NCBI GenBank assembly: GCA_947479475.1
Contig: CANJZW010000037.1
Location: forward strand, 1-42,408
Length of the DNA stretch: 42,408 bases
DNA from: Chthoniobacteraceae bacterium
GTDB lineage: Bacteria; Verrucomicrobiota; Verrucomicrobiia; Chthoniobacterales; Chthoniobacteraceae
Direction of reading: 5' to 3'
Below, in pieces: positions 1-8,396 of the stretch. How positions within the stretch are numbered: the first letter of the stretch is position 1; every line of letters starts with the position of its first letter. The notes under the pieces are model-generated. The model saw nothing but the letters and a program-made list of their open reading frames with translations, made no database searches and had not been told where the DNA came from. The position numbers and the translations under genes are program-made.

Positions 1-4
1 GAGT

Positions 5-1948
5 TTGCGCGCGTGGGATTCTGTTGCAAAAGTGGGGGCTGATATAGGCTTCATCCCAAACCAACACAGCAAAAAGTGGCGTTTTTGTCTATGGGGAATT
101 TCCGTCGTTTATTCCAAGCCTCTTAGCTTTCGAGAAAAAAGAGCCCTGGCAGGAGCGCTAGGACTCAAAGACATCACCAAGCAGCGTGCGGACGGCCAAT
201 GGCTCATCGAATCGGGCGACTTGATGCTCTACGACGGCCAGTACGCCAGCTATCAGGCTGCCAAGGGTCGGCGCGCCATGGAAGTGTTAAAGGCAGACAT
301 GATCCATTACGATGACTGGGACTTACGCTCGCCCACTGCGATGAATGCCAAAGCCGCAATTCATGTCGCAGCGTTCCGCGAGTTTGTCATGCAACGTTTC
401 AGCAACGAAGACTGCCATGAATTTGGCATCGAGAGATCGAATATCGCGGCTTTTGATGTGCTCGCCTATCTGCTCAATCCGCCATGGCGTTCAGAATACG
501 AGGGAGAAGGCGATCAACCGCCCTGGCGCTGTGCCGCCGATTCCCGTTGGCTTGCCAACAAAGTGTGGCGGGCGTTCCAGATCGCCGCTGTGGAAGAAAA
601 GATTGCCAGCATGAGGGAAGTTTATCGCCTGAACAAAAAAGCGGCGCATGCACTGGGCCGGGATGTGCCGATGATAGCGAACGTCATCCCCATGCTGAGT
701 GCCCTCTTCCTCCAGCGCGATTGCGTGGACATGGCAAACTTCGAATGGCCCGTGTTCAAGACCTTCACCGCATTCGTGAAGCCGCTCGGCTACTATCCGC
801 AGGCACGACTGGGCATCGGCGCTCGCATGGCTGCCAAAATTGGCGTCACAGGGCATGCCATCGTGGACCCTTATGTCGAGCGACAATACAGCGGTTGGGA
901 TGGGGCGGGTTTTACGAGGCGCCACGGCGAGACTCTGCACAAAGTCTTCTGCTTCGACCTTATCGCGAATCGCGGCATTCCCGCCTTTTCGCTGAGTTTT
1001 GATGGTGGTTACTCGCCCGGCTCGATCCATTCCGCTGGCAATATCCACACTTTCATCGATCAAATTGCCCCTGTGATCTCAAAACGCGAATACCTTGCTG
1101 ATATCGGCCTCGCGTCCAGTTCTTGGAGCCAGATCGCAGCGCAACCGCCGTGGGCCTGGAACCAGGAAGTCACAAAACGCCACGCCTCCGAATTCCTCGG
1201 CTGGGCCCAATACCTCGCCTCAGCTCGGGATTTTCCCCAGTGGGATATTATCCCGTTTGATAACGTCACACTCAAGGATCTCGTACGCTTCAAACTCGTC
1301 ATTCTCCCTTCTGTTCTGGTCATCACCGCGGATGACCTCGCCACGCTCGAAGACTACCTGAAGCAGGGCGGCAAACTCATCATCACGGGCGAGACTGGCG
1401 TTTTCACCGGCCCGAAAACGCTGCTCCTCCCTCGCGCTGAAGACATCATTTCGCCACTTGCCAAACGTTTTTCAGCTCAGATTAGCCTCGTCAAAACCAA
1501 ACCCGGCCTTGCTTACCATGAGGCACCCGCCAAGTCCGAACCACTACGCGAAGCGCTAGCTCGATCCCGCATTGAGCGTCCCGTACTGACCGCAACCAAT
1601 GCACCCGAACACATCGGAATCTACGCCAACCAAAGCCACACAAACCCCGGCGAACGCACCATCGACCTAGTCAACTACCACCACGACCTCGCCACCGATC
1701 ATCTCACCCCAGCCACGCGCACTGGATTCACCCTAACCCTGCAAGTGCCGGGCCTGAAAAACACCGACAGCCTCACCATCGAATCTATCCGATACGATGA
1801 AAACGCCAAAAATAACACGCTCCGGCAACTCATAAACACAGAGCAAGTCACTGTCAGTGAGGGCACCCTCACCATCCGCATCCCTTCCTTCATCCATTAC
1901 CAAATCCTGCGCATGAGTAACGCCAGGCAAGAAAGCACACCTCCATGA
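5..1948 (+). CDS. Glycoside-hydrolase-like protein with GH42-type trimerisation fold (5' partial)
   Basis: The frame is open to the left window edge and its first usable codon here is TTG, so the true start probably lies upstream and at least 647 residues are present. The segment at residues 429-465, a beta strand ending in LVILPS, a helix with DLATLEDYLKQGG and a second strand KLIITGETG, resembles the glutamine-amidotransferase-like trimerisation domain of GH42 beta-galactosidases and related putative glycosidases. Residues 95-360 (HYDDWD near 101, acidic and aromatic clusters) would be the TIM-barrel part, but I cannot name catalytic residues. The C-terminal about 120 residues look like a beta-sandwich. 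Its stop overlaps the next start by 4 bp, so the two are translationally coupled. The neighbours support a role in plant or algal polysaccharide breakdown. The substrate is unknown and the family call is by resemblance only. Confidence 0.6.
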   Translation: MRAWDSVAKVGADIGFIPNQHSKKWRFCLWGISVVYSKPLSFREKRALAGALGLKDITKQRADGQWLIESGDLMLYDGQYASYQAAKGRRAMEVLKADMIHYDDWDLRSPTAMNAKAAIHVAAFREFVMQRFSNEDCHEFGIERSNIAAFDVLAYLLNPPWRSEYEGEGDQPPWRCAADSRWLANKVWRAFQIAAVEEKIASMREVYRLNKKAAHALGRDVPMIANVIPMLSALFLQRDCVDMANFEWPVFKTFTAFVKPLGYYPQARLGIGARMAAKIGVTGHAIVDPYVERQYSGWDGAGFTRRHGETLHKVFCFDLIANRGIPAFSLSFDGGYSPGSIHSAGNIHTFIDQIAPVISKREYLADIGLASSSWSQIAAQPPWAWNQEVTKRHASEFLGWAQYLASARDFPQWDIIPFDNVTLKDLVRFKLVILPSVLVITADDLATLEDYLKQGGKLIITGETGVFTGPKTLLLPRAEDIISPLAKRFSAQISLVKTKPGLAYHEAPAKSEPLREALARSRIERPVLTATNAPEHIGIYANQSHTNPGERTIDLVNYHHDLATDHLTPATRTGFTLTLQVPGLKNTDSLTIESIRYDENAKNNTLRQLINTEQVTVSEGTLTIRIPSFIHYQILRMSNARQESTPP

Positions 1949-2556
1949 AGTCCGTATTAACGATCTTCCTCTCAGGCCTCGCCAGTGCCTCGTTTGCACT
2001 CAGCGCGGAGCCGTCTGTTTTGCTCAAAGAAACCTTCGAACACCCACTTTCGGCCGACTGGCATTGGGGACTCGGCACCTGGACCGCCAAGGACGGCGTA
2101 TTGCGCGGCTTTGAGTCCGGCGAGCGCCGGCACGGACCGGTCAAGCAGCGACACTTGGCTCTCACGGAAGCTGATATCTGTTTTGACTTCCGGCTCGAAG
2201 GCAAAGCGTCCTTCGCCAGCTTTCCAATCGATGGCACCCGCGAGCGTGGGCACATTCTCAATTTTGTCATGGGCCGCAATGTGTTTCGCATCATCGCCCA
2301 CCCAAAAAAGGGCGAGAACGTAGACCTCGTGCGCGAACAAATCACCCTCGGGGACACAGAGTGGCATCCTGTCCACATCGTGTTGAAGGGTGAAACGGTG
2401 ACTGTCAATTTCAACGGTCAAACGTGGACAGCAAAGCATGCCGTAGTAGCCGAGCCCAAGGCGAACATCGGCTTTGGAGGCGAGTCAGGAGGCCCCGAGG
2501 GCGAGAAGGCGGGCGCGCTGGCGTTTCGGTGTCTCAAGATCACGGAGACGCGCTGA
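1945..2556 (+). CDS. Secreted DUF1080/LamG-like carbohydrate-associated protein
   Basis: This 203-residue protein starts with a clear signal peptide (MKSVLTIFLSGLASASFALSA), so it is exported. The rest is one jelly-roll-like domain: an opening 'LLKETFEHPLSADWHWGLGTW' type strand, then alternating short strands, ending in 'FGGESGGPEGEKAGALAFRCLKI'. The pattern of an initial Phe-Glu segment, a W-x-A-x-D-G-V-L turn and a final 'I-x-F-R-x-L-K-I' strand is typical of DUF1080 (3-keto-disaccharide hydrolase) and concanavalin/LamG-like domains, which are abundant in Verrucomicrobiota and Planctomycetota. Its ATG lies inside the ATGA overlap with the preceding gene, indicating co-translation. It may bind or cleave a glycan product of its neighbours; no catalytic residue can be assigned from sequence alone. 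Confidence 0.65.
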   Translation: MKSVLTIFLSGLASASFALSAEPSVLLKETFEHPLSADWHWGLGTWTAKDGVLRGFESGERRHGPVKQRHLALTEADICFDFRLEGKASFASFPIDGTRERGHILNFVMGRNVFRIIAHPKKGENVDLVREQITLGDTEWHPVHIVLKGETVTVNFNGQTWTAKHAVVAEPKANIGFGGESGGPEGEKAGALAFRCLKITETR

Positions 2557-2620
2557 CCAAAAAACGCCCCACCTTGGCCACGAACACTCGCGTTAACGAA
2601 CCGATAAAAATACAAAAAAC

Positions 2621-3886
2621 ATGCCGGCAAAAATCACACTTCAACGCTTCGTTGTTCTCTCACTGGTTCTGCCTCTCGCCCTGCACGCCGAAGATCCGCC
2701 GAAGCCAGCTTTCGTGGAACCCGCGGCGCAAACTTCCCGAGGGTTGCATGTCGAAGCGGACGGCACGCTGACGCTGGTAGGGAAGCCGTTTTATGGCATG
2801 GGACTCTGCTATTACGATGGCTTTCTTCGCACGATTCGTAGCGCAAAGTATTCGCCGTACACTCCATCTCTTAAAAAGATCGCCGCCAGCAATATCCCAT
2901 TTATCAGGTTGCCTTTCAGCGGATTTTGGCCTGCCGAGCTCCAAGTCTACCAAACCAAGCCCGAGCAGTATTTCCGCGAAATGGATTTGTTCGTGAAGGC
3001 CTGCGAGGAAAACAAAATCGGGATCATAGCCGATCTGTTTTGGACCAAATTTAGCGTCTCCGATGTGGTGGGGGAAAGTGTCAATCAGATTGGAAACCCG
3101 GCCAGCAAGACGATGGAGTATGCCCGCAAGTATGTCCGCGACGTCGTAAGCCGTTATAAAGACTCACCTGCCATTTGGGGTTGGGAAATCGGGAACGAAT
3201 TTAATCTAGCGGCTGATCTGGACAAACAGGGAGCGCCTCCCCTCGGTTATCCCTATGTATTGCCTTCCAAAGGAACACCGGCGCAGCGAGGGCCGGCTGA
3301 CAGAATCACTTCCCAAGATGTTGAAGTTTATTTTACCGAGGTCGAGAAAGCCATACGCAGCATAGATCCCTACCGCATGATTTCCAACGGCACCGCGGAT
3401 TTCAGAGCCAGCCAATACCATCTGAGGGCAGAGAGAGCATGGACAAGTGACACCGAAGAGGAACTCCGAGCCATCATGGACGTCTTTTCGCCACGCACGG
3501 TCAACGTCATTAGTGTCCATATCACCCTTGATAAGGACAAGGACGGGCTATCCCAGAAAAGGTTCAACAGAGTCGTCGAGCTAGAAGAGCTGCTCCAGAT
3601 TTATGTCACCCACGCGAAGCAAAGCAAAAAGGTGCTCTATATGGGCGAGTTCCACGGGGACAACGACGCGAATTTTGTCCGCAAGATCCAAGCAATCAGA
3701 ACCTCCGGAATGCAACTCTCGTCCTTGTGGAATTATGGCGATGCGGCGAATGCAAAAACGAAATCCTTTTCAGACGACTCGTTTATGTTCACACGCACCG
3801 CTGAGGCAAACCAGTATTACCGGGATCAGGGGCTTCAAAACGTTGAACTGTATTGGCCAAAGAACACCGCCGCCTCAATCCGGTAG
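2621..3886 (+). CDS. Secreted GH5-type (clan GH-A) glycoside hydrolase
   Basis: The 421-residue product has an N-terminal signal peptide (about residues 1-23, cleavage near LHA-ED) and then a single TIM-barrel domain. The two clan GH-A glutamates are visible: the acid/base in WGWEIGNEFN (Glu193 after Asn192) and the nucleophile in VLYMGEFHG (Glu343), with the expected barrel histidine in NVISVH (His300). Length and spacing fit GH5 endo-glucanase or mannanase-like enzymes acting outside the cytoplasm on beta-linked polysaccharide. The start is the first ATG before the signal sequence. The leader is A-rich and has no Shine-Dalgarno. It lies 64 bp after the previous stop, probably in the same transcription unit. 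Subfamily and substrate cannot be decided here. Confidence 0.8.
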   Translation: MPAKITLQRFVVLSLVLPLALHAEDPPKPAFVEPAAQTSRGLHVEADGTLTLVGKPFYGMGLCYYDGFLRTIRSAKYSPYTPSLKKIAASNIPFIRLPFSGFWPAELQVYQTKPEQYFREMDLFVKACEENKIGIIADLFWTKFSVSDVVGESVNQIGNPASKTMEYARKYVRDVVSRYKDSPAIWGWEIGNEFNLAADLDKQGAPPLGYPYVLPSKGTPAQRGPADRITSQDVEVYFTEVEKAIRSIDPYRMISNGTADFRASQYHLRAERAWTSDTEEELRAIMDVFSPRTVNVISVHITLDKDKDGLSQKRFNRVVELEELLQIYVTHAKQSKKVLYMGEFHGDNDANFVRKIQAIRTSGMQLSSLWNYGDAANAKTKSFSDDSFMFTRTAEANQYYRDQGLQNVELYWPKNTAASIR

Positions 3887-4852
3887 CCCACTCGCATCTA
3901 GAGCTGAGCCTTGTTTTCCAACTCGAAAGACTGACCGCCACCACTGATTCAATCAAAACGCCGCACTTCATTCATCCCATGAAAAAATTTATGACCCTCC
4001 CAATTCTTCTCGCAATACTTTCCTCCGTCGGCGGGGTTCTATTCGCCGCAGAATCGCAGCAAGCGGATGTCGTCGTCGTTGCCGCTACCCCGGCCGGTGT
4101 TGCGGCAGCCGTCGCGGCGGCCCGCTCTGGGGCAAGCGTCATTCTTCTCGAAGAAAAGAATCACGTGGGGGGCGTCGTCTCAGCTGGGTTGACGAATACG
4201 GACATCTATAAAAAGGGGGCTGTTGGCGGTTTGTTCGCCGAGTTTGTAAAGCGTGTGCGCGAGCACTATGTGAAGACCTACGGCGAACACTCCGAGCAGG
4301 TGAAGGTTTGCCAAGGCGGGCACATGTTTGAGGCAAAAGTTGCTGAGAGAATTTTTCGCGACATGCTTGCTGGAGAGAAAAACATCCGTCTTATCGAAAA
4401 GAAGCGCGTGGTCTCCGCGAGGGTCGTGGGGGCCGACGGAATTGAACGTGAGGCACCGCGGGGCACGCGAATAAATGGTCCCCAGCCAAGGGTCTTCTCT
4501 CCCGCAGTGAAACTTGTCAGCATCACCGCTGAAGATTCTGACGATTCCCGAATCAAGATGGTTATCCAAGCGAAGACTTTCGTGGATGCCACTTATGAGG
4601 GAGACCTGGCAGCACTGGCTGGCGTGCCCTATCGCGTCGGAAGAGAGAGCCGCGAGGCCTATGGCGAAGCACACGCGGGCAAAATTTATGTTCGTTTCAA
4701 GGACACCAATCCTGGACCCGGCTCCACCGGCGAGGCGGACGCTGGTATCCAGGCTTTCTGCTTCCGTATGCACGTCACCAAGGACCAGGCCAATACCGTG
4801 CCAATTGAAAAGCCTGCGGCGTTTAACCGCGACGACTATCGGGCAATGCTCG

Positions 4853-4857
4853 ACGAC
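4853..4857 (+). repeat. Target-site duplication, left copy (ACGAC)
   Basis: ACGAC immediately precedes the left tip of the element; the identical pentamer follows the right tip. In the repaired gene this pentamer spans the Asp-Asp codons before Met-Arg-Ser-Gly. Confidence 0.8.
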
Positions 4858-4907
4858 TGCAAGGGCCGATATGAAACTGGTCGTATCCGGCCCATTTGAA
4901 AGCGGAG
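4858..4907 (+). repeat. Left terminal inverted repeat of the 215-bp element
   Basis: Starts TGCAAGGGCCG and ends in the block TTGAAAGCGGAG (4896-4907). Conserved blocks shared with the right end are AGGGCCG, TGAA, CGGCC and TTGAAAG, with one 1-nt gap. The premature TGA stop of the host gene (4897-4899) lies within this arm. Confidence 0.8.
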
Positions 4908-5023
4908 GTTTTTTCAGGTTTGCAGGCGATTTTTCTTCACCCCTTCGATCCAAGTCTTTTCCTTTTCTCTGTAAAAAAGAAAACATGGAGCGCCCTGGAG
5001 CAACTTTCATGCCCGTTTTTTCA

Positions 5024-5072
5024 CCCCACTTTCAACCGGCCGAATCCATCCGCGTTCACGCCGGCCCTCGCA
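5024..5072 (-). repeat. Right terminal inverted repeat of the 215-bp element
   Basis: Read on the minus strand from 5072 it begins TGCGAGGGCCG and reaches TTGAAAGTGGGG at 5035-5024, matching the left arm in 34 positions. The pair would fold into a long interrupted hairpin in single-stranded DNA or RNA. Confidence 0.8.
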
Positions 5073-5077
5073 ACGAC
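5073..5077 (+). repeat. Target-site duplication, right copy (ACGAC)
   Basis: Perfect copy of the pentamer at the left end, directly abutting the right terminal repeat. The ATG that begins the MRSGK segment of the host gene follows it at once. Confidence 0.8.
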
Positions 5078-6237
5078 ATGCGTTCGGGCAAAATCACGAA
5101 GCTGACTAAACTCATACACGTCTTCCCGATGCCAAATGGAAAATTCGAATTAAACAATGCGCATCCGGCTGGAGACACCGGCGTCCCCAGCGAATCCTTC
5201 GATCTTGCCGAAGAAAACTGGAGATGGCCTGAAGCCAATGTCGCGGAGCGCGAAGCCATCTTCCGACGCTACTGGGCGCACAGCGAAGGCTATCTGTGGC
5301 TTCTTCAAAATGACCCAGAGGTGCCGCAGTCCATCCGAGAGGAGGCGCGGCAATTCGGCTTCCCGAAAGACGAGTTTACGGACAATCGAAACCGCCCCCA
5401 TCACATCTATGTGCGCGAAGGTCGGCGCATCTGGGGGGAGTATAACTTCACCGAGCGAGATGCCGCTCTCGACAGTGCGACTGGCCTGCCCAAACGCAAG
5501 AGCGATGGCATCGCTGTCGCCGAATTCGGATTTGACTCCCACGGCGTCCACAAATACGACCCCGCGCATCCCGGGGTCCGTGAGGGCTACATCTTTATCG
5601 AGCATCAGCCCTTGCAGCTCCCTTATCGCATCCTCGTGCCTAAATGCGTGGACGGCTTGCTGGTTCCGGTAGCATGCAGCGCGAGCCATGTCGGTTACCA
5701 AACGATTCGTATGGAGCCCGTCTTTATGGCTCTCGGCGAAGCCTGCGGTATCGCAGCAAAAACTGCGTTGGATGCGATGGCCGAAGTTCGGAGCGTGAAT
5801 GTGCCTATGGTGCAGCGGGAGATTCTTAAACGCGGAGGTGTGCTCCTCTACGAGAGTGCGCCTCTGGTCCCCGAGGGGTTGTAATCCCTGACGAAGTCGG
5901 TTGGCGCAGTCGGATCCGCGAATAATCCAAGCCACCGCCATTTGCCGCGGTACCACCACCACCATTTTTTGCTTTGTGGCGCCGTTCGGTGCGCGGCTGA
6001 CAAAGAGGCGGGCCGAATTCTGGTGCGATTGCTTGGTTCGCGAGGTTTGATTGAGATGGATTGGTGGTGGTTGTCGCCTTTAACATCGTGGGATATCTCC
6101 CCACTCGACAACCTCGTGTTCCACACGCCACTCCCTCTTGTATTCTGCTTAACACCATGCGTTTTCCTTACTTGATTTTTCATGCTGCCGTCTCCTTCGG
6201 CACGGACCTCTCGTTTGCCGAGAATCCCAACAAATTA

Positions 6238-6306
6238 GGAGTCACGCCCGCGCCCTGCGCAGGAACCCCGCCAGTCGGGCACCCGCACTGCCGCGACACA
6301 GACTCC
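6238..6306 (+). promoter_or_regulatory. Candidate structured 5' leader of the transporter operon
   Basis: GGAGTC at 6238-6243 pairs perfectly with GACTCC at 6301-6306. Inside it, GCCCG (6246-6250) pairs with CGGGC (6276-6280), which encloses the perfect palindrome CCTGCGCAGG. The fold ends about 33 nt before the ribosome binding site. It matches no riboswitch class I know, so this is a structure-only suggestion. Confidence 0.25.
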
Positions 6307-6338
6307 AGCCGGAAGGAACGGATCATGTTTGGGCGTAT

Positions 6339-6342
6339 GGAG
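6339..6342 (+). promoter_or_regulatory. Ribosome binding site for the BASS transporter
   Basis: GGAG lies 9 nt before the ATG at 6352, a standard spacing, and supports that start. It is one of the few good Shine-Dalgarno sites in the window. Confidence 0.6.
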
Positions 6343-6351
6343 TAACAATTT

Positions 6352-7317
6352 ATGCACCGCTTTCTTTCCCTCTTCACCAACCTTTATCCGGTCTGGCTGC
6401 TGAGCGCGGCGCTCGTCTCCCTTGTGCACCCGGCGACGTTCCAGTGGTTCACCGGTGCGTGGATCACCTGGGCCATTGGAATCATCATGCTTGGAATGGG
6501 ATTTACGCTTACGGTTGAGGATTTCAAACGGCTCGCCCGGGCTCCCGGAGCGCTCGCGCTTGGCTTCGTCGCACACTACACGATCATGCCTCTCACGGGT
6601 TGGTTGCTTGGCCGCCTGCTGGGGCTTGAACCGGGAATGGCCGTGGGACTGATTCTCGTCGCAAGCTGCCCTTCAGGAACAGCGTCCAACGTGGTCTGCT
6701 TCCTCGCCAAGGCAGACGTCGCCCTTGCTGTTTCAGTCACCCTCACTTCCACACTTTTTGCCTTTGTCACGACACCTCTCTGGTGCCGTGTGCTCGCGGG
6801 CCACGTCGTACCGGTCGACGCGATGGGGCTCTGCTTGTCGACCCTCAAGGCCGTGGTTGCGCCCGTCCTCATCGGCGTTTTTTGCAATTGGAAGTTTCCG
6901 CGGTTTGTCACGAAAGCTGCGCGTTTCGGCCCCTTTATCTCCGTCGTCTCCATCGTTCTCATTACCGCGGGCATCGTCGCGCAGAACGCTGCCGCAGTCC
7001 TTTCCAATTTTGGCAAACTCGCTCTGGGCGCTTTTCTATTGCATGCCCTCGGTTTTATTTTGGGGTACGGGGTCGCACGTGTGTTGGGGTATCCGCCCCT
7101 GACGGCGCGCACTATTTCGATTGAAGTGGGCATGCAAAACGGAGGGATGGCCGCGATGCTTGCAAAAAAGAACTTCCCAACGGAACCTTTGGCAGCGGTT
7201 CCCGCTGTGTTTAGCGGCGTCATCCAAAACGTTCTGGGCAGCCTCATCGCGGCGTGGTGCAGGCGCAATCCGGTCTCACAAACGGCTTTCGCAGCCGCCC
7301 CTCTTCCGAAGCCATGA
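6352..7317 (+). CDS. Bile acid:sodium symporter (BASS) family transporter
   Basis: This 321-residue inner-membrane protein has about nine to ten hydrophobic segments across its length. Two hallmark motifs of the BASS/SBF fold are present: ASCPSGTASNVVCFLAKAD around residues 104-122 and EVGMQNGGMAAMLA near residue 260, which in characterised members form the crossover helices holding sodium and the substrate. Such carriers import organic anions (bile acids, pyruvate, pantoate and similar compounds) with sodium. The start is fixed by a GGAG site 9 nt upstream. Its stop overlaps the kinase start by 4 bp, so it heads a three-gene operon with a kinase and an aldolase, suggesting it imports the substrate of that pathway. 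Confidence 0.9.
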   Translation: MHRFLSLFTNLYPVWLLSAALVSLVHPATFQWFTGAWITWAIGIIMLGMGFTLTVEDFKRLARAPGALALGFVAHYTIMPLTGWLLGRLLGLEPGMAVGLILVASCPSGTASNVVCFLAKADVALAVSVTLTSTLFAFVTTPLWCRVLAGHVVPVDAMGLCLSTLKAVVAPVLIGVFCNWKFPRFVTKAARFGPFISVVSIVLITAGIVAQNAAAVLSNFGKLALGAFLLHALGFILGYGVARVLGYPPLTARTISIEVGMQNGGMAAMLAKKNFPTEPLAAVPAVFSGVIQNVLGSLIAAWCRRNPVSQTAFAAAPLPKP

Positions 7318-8396
7318 GCCGCAGCCAAGTGTACTACTGGAAATGTGACCGGCCGGCCGCCTTCCATGGCACGGCCCAGCGCGGCGCGGCGGACGAAGCC
7401 CTCGAGCAGCAGCTCCTCGGCGCCCTCGAGGGCTGTTTCAAAAGTTCCGTCATTTTAACTCCAGCCCACGGTCAGGGGAACCACCTTACATGGAGAGCCC
7501 AAACGGCTGGGCAAGAAATGTTCATCCGCGTCGAAAACGGCCCCGAACAAGACAACCACCTGCAGATGGAATCCACGGTGATGGAACTCACCAGACACGC
7601 AGGCGTCCAAGTGCCGAAGGTGTTTGCCACGGACGCAACGCGCCGCGACGTTCCTTTTGCATGGCAGGCGCTGGAATATCTTCCGTGGCCGGATCTCAAT
7701 CATTTTCACAAGGGCGGAACGCTCCGTCTTCCGGAAATCGCGGAGGCAATCGGGAACTCCGTTGCGCGCTGGCAGGCCATTCAGCCCACCAACTTCGGCC
7801 CCTTTGACAGTCAAATGTGGGACGAAGAAAAACAACTGTGCGGCTTTCACTCGGGCTATGAAAACTACTTCCAGCTGCGCCTCAGTGAACACTTAGACTT
7901 TCTTGTGAAAAGCGGCTTCCTTCCTCTGAAACAAAGCGACCTGATCCATGCCGTCCTCCAAGAGCACCACTCGCTGCTCGCCCTCGAAAAAGGCTGTCTG
8001 GTTCACAAGGATCTCGCGCTTTGGAACGTTCTTGGAACCGAAGGCGAAGTGAAAGCGTTCATCGATTTTGACGACGCGATTTCCGGAGACCCGATGGACG
8101 ACCTCTCGCTATTGGGTTGTTTTCACGACGGAATATTCCTCCAGAAAGCTTTTGAGGGTTACGAAAGTATCCGGCCTTTGCCCTCGGAATACCGGCGGCG
8201 ATTTTGGATGCATCTCATTAGAAACATGCTTGTGAAGGCAGTCATTCGTGTGGGAGCCGGCTATTTCCAGAGGGACTCCGGCTTCTTTCTCATTGGCAGC
8301 AACGGAAGCGGCGCAGCTCTCGAACAATTTACGAAGGACCGTCTCCGACTCGCTCTCGACGGCCTCCAAACCAACGCGGAAATATCTCTTTTATGA
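7314..8396 (+). CDS. APH-fold phosphotransferase (small-molecule kinase)
   Basis: The chosen ATG lies within the ATGA overlap with the transporter stop and gives 360 residues; an upstream in-frame ATG at 7254 would lie within the transporter gene and is less likely. The protein kinase-like fold of PF01636 is shown by the catalytic loop CLVHKDLALWNVLG (His231, Asp233, Asn238) and the metal-binding DFDDAISGDPMDDL (Asp251/Asp253). The usual HGD is HKD here. The likely nucleotide-contacting N-lobe strand is MFIRVENG, with Arg where Lys is more usual. Relatives phosphorylate aminoglycosides, choline, homoserine, hydroxylysine or methylthioribose. The operon (transporter before, aldolase after) points to phosphorylation of an imported metabolite rather than drug resistance. 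Confidence 0.85.
   Translation: MSRSQVYYWKCDRPAAFHGTAQRGAADEALEQQLLGALEGCFKSSVILTPAHGQGNHLTWRAQTAGQEMFIRVENGPEQDNHLQMESTVMELTRHAGVQVPKVFATDATRRDVPFAWQALEYLPWPDLNHFHKGGTLRLPEIAEAIGNSVARWQAIQPTNFGPFDSQMWDEEKQLCGFHSGYENYFQLRLSEHLDFLVKSGFLPLKQSDLIHAVLQEHHSLLALEKGCLVHKDLALWNVLGTEGEVKAFIDFDDAISGDPMDDLSLLGCFHDGIFLQKAFEGYESIRPLPSEYRRRFWMHLIRNMLVKAVIRVGAGYFQRDSGFFLIGSNGSGAALEQFTKDRLRLALDGLQTNAEISLL

Larger units (their letters stand above)
4858..5072. mobile_element. 215-bp MITE-like non-autonomous insertion element
   Basis: The element has long imperfect terminal inverted repeats (about 50 nt each, 34 matching positions) whose tips read TGCAAGGGCCG and, on the other strand from the right end, TGCGAGGGCCG. 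It is flanked on both sides by the perfect 5-bp direct repeat ACGAC and sits inside the FAD-oxidoreductase gene. Insertion length plus one repeat is 220 bp (3n+1), exactly the frame shift seen in the host gene. The 116-bp core carries no long open frame and no transposase, so it must have been moved in trans. A 5-bp duplication with long inverted ends is seen in several transposon groups, and I cannot assign a family. Confidence 0.85.
3979..5884 (+). pseudogene. Exported FAD-dependent oxidoreductase, interrupted by a small mobile element
   Basis: The ATG at 3979 opens a signal peptide (MKKFMTLPILLAILSSVGG) followed by a Rossmann FAD-binding fold (VVVVAATPAGVAAAVAAARSG, then the LLEE strand end and HVGGVVSAG), typical of the PF12831-like FAD-dependent oxidoreductases found in polysaccharide loci of Planctomycetota and Verrucomicrobiota. 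The first frame stops at 4897-4899 after 306 residues. The rest of the family sequence (MRSGKITKLTKLIHVF through IRMEPVFMALGEACGIAAKTA) continues in another frame to 5884. Between them is a 215-bp inverted-repeat element flanked by ACGAC. Deleting 220 bp joins ...AMLDD directly to MRSGK in one frame of 561 residues, with the break after residue 293. The C-terminal part could restart at ATG 4985, 5009 or 5078 but would lack the FAD fold, so loss of function is likely. Confidence 0.85.
5885..6351. other. Intergenic region, 467 bp, no convincing gene
   Basis: Short open frames here have no recognisable domain and unnatural composition (runs of His or Trp from CCA/TGG triplets). The region contains an 11-12 bp inverted pair of ACCACCACCA type (near 5955-5966 and 6060-6070), a possible folded leader at 6238-6306, and the ribosome binding site of the next gene. 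It probably holds the end of the preceding transcript and the promoter of the transporter operon, but I cannot point to reliable -35/-10 boxes. Confidence 0.5.

Noticed and set aside
4880..5080. Programmed ribosomal frameshift in the FAD-oxidoreductase gene
   Set aside because: The two frames are separated by more than 200 bp of non-homologous sequence with inverted ends and a target duplication; an insertion explains everything and there is no slippery site at the junction.
5955..6070. Second small inverted-repeat element (ACCACCACCA pair) in the 5885-6351 gap
   Set aside because: The matching arms are only 11-12 bp of simple triplet sequence, I see no flanking duplication, and the ends do not resemble the 215-bp element.
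6061..6345. 94-codon open frame upstream of the BASS transporter
   Set aside because: The product has no domain, starts with a low-complexity Val run, and overlaps the probable leader of the operon.
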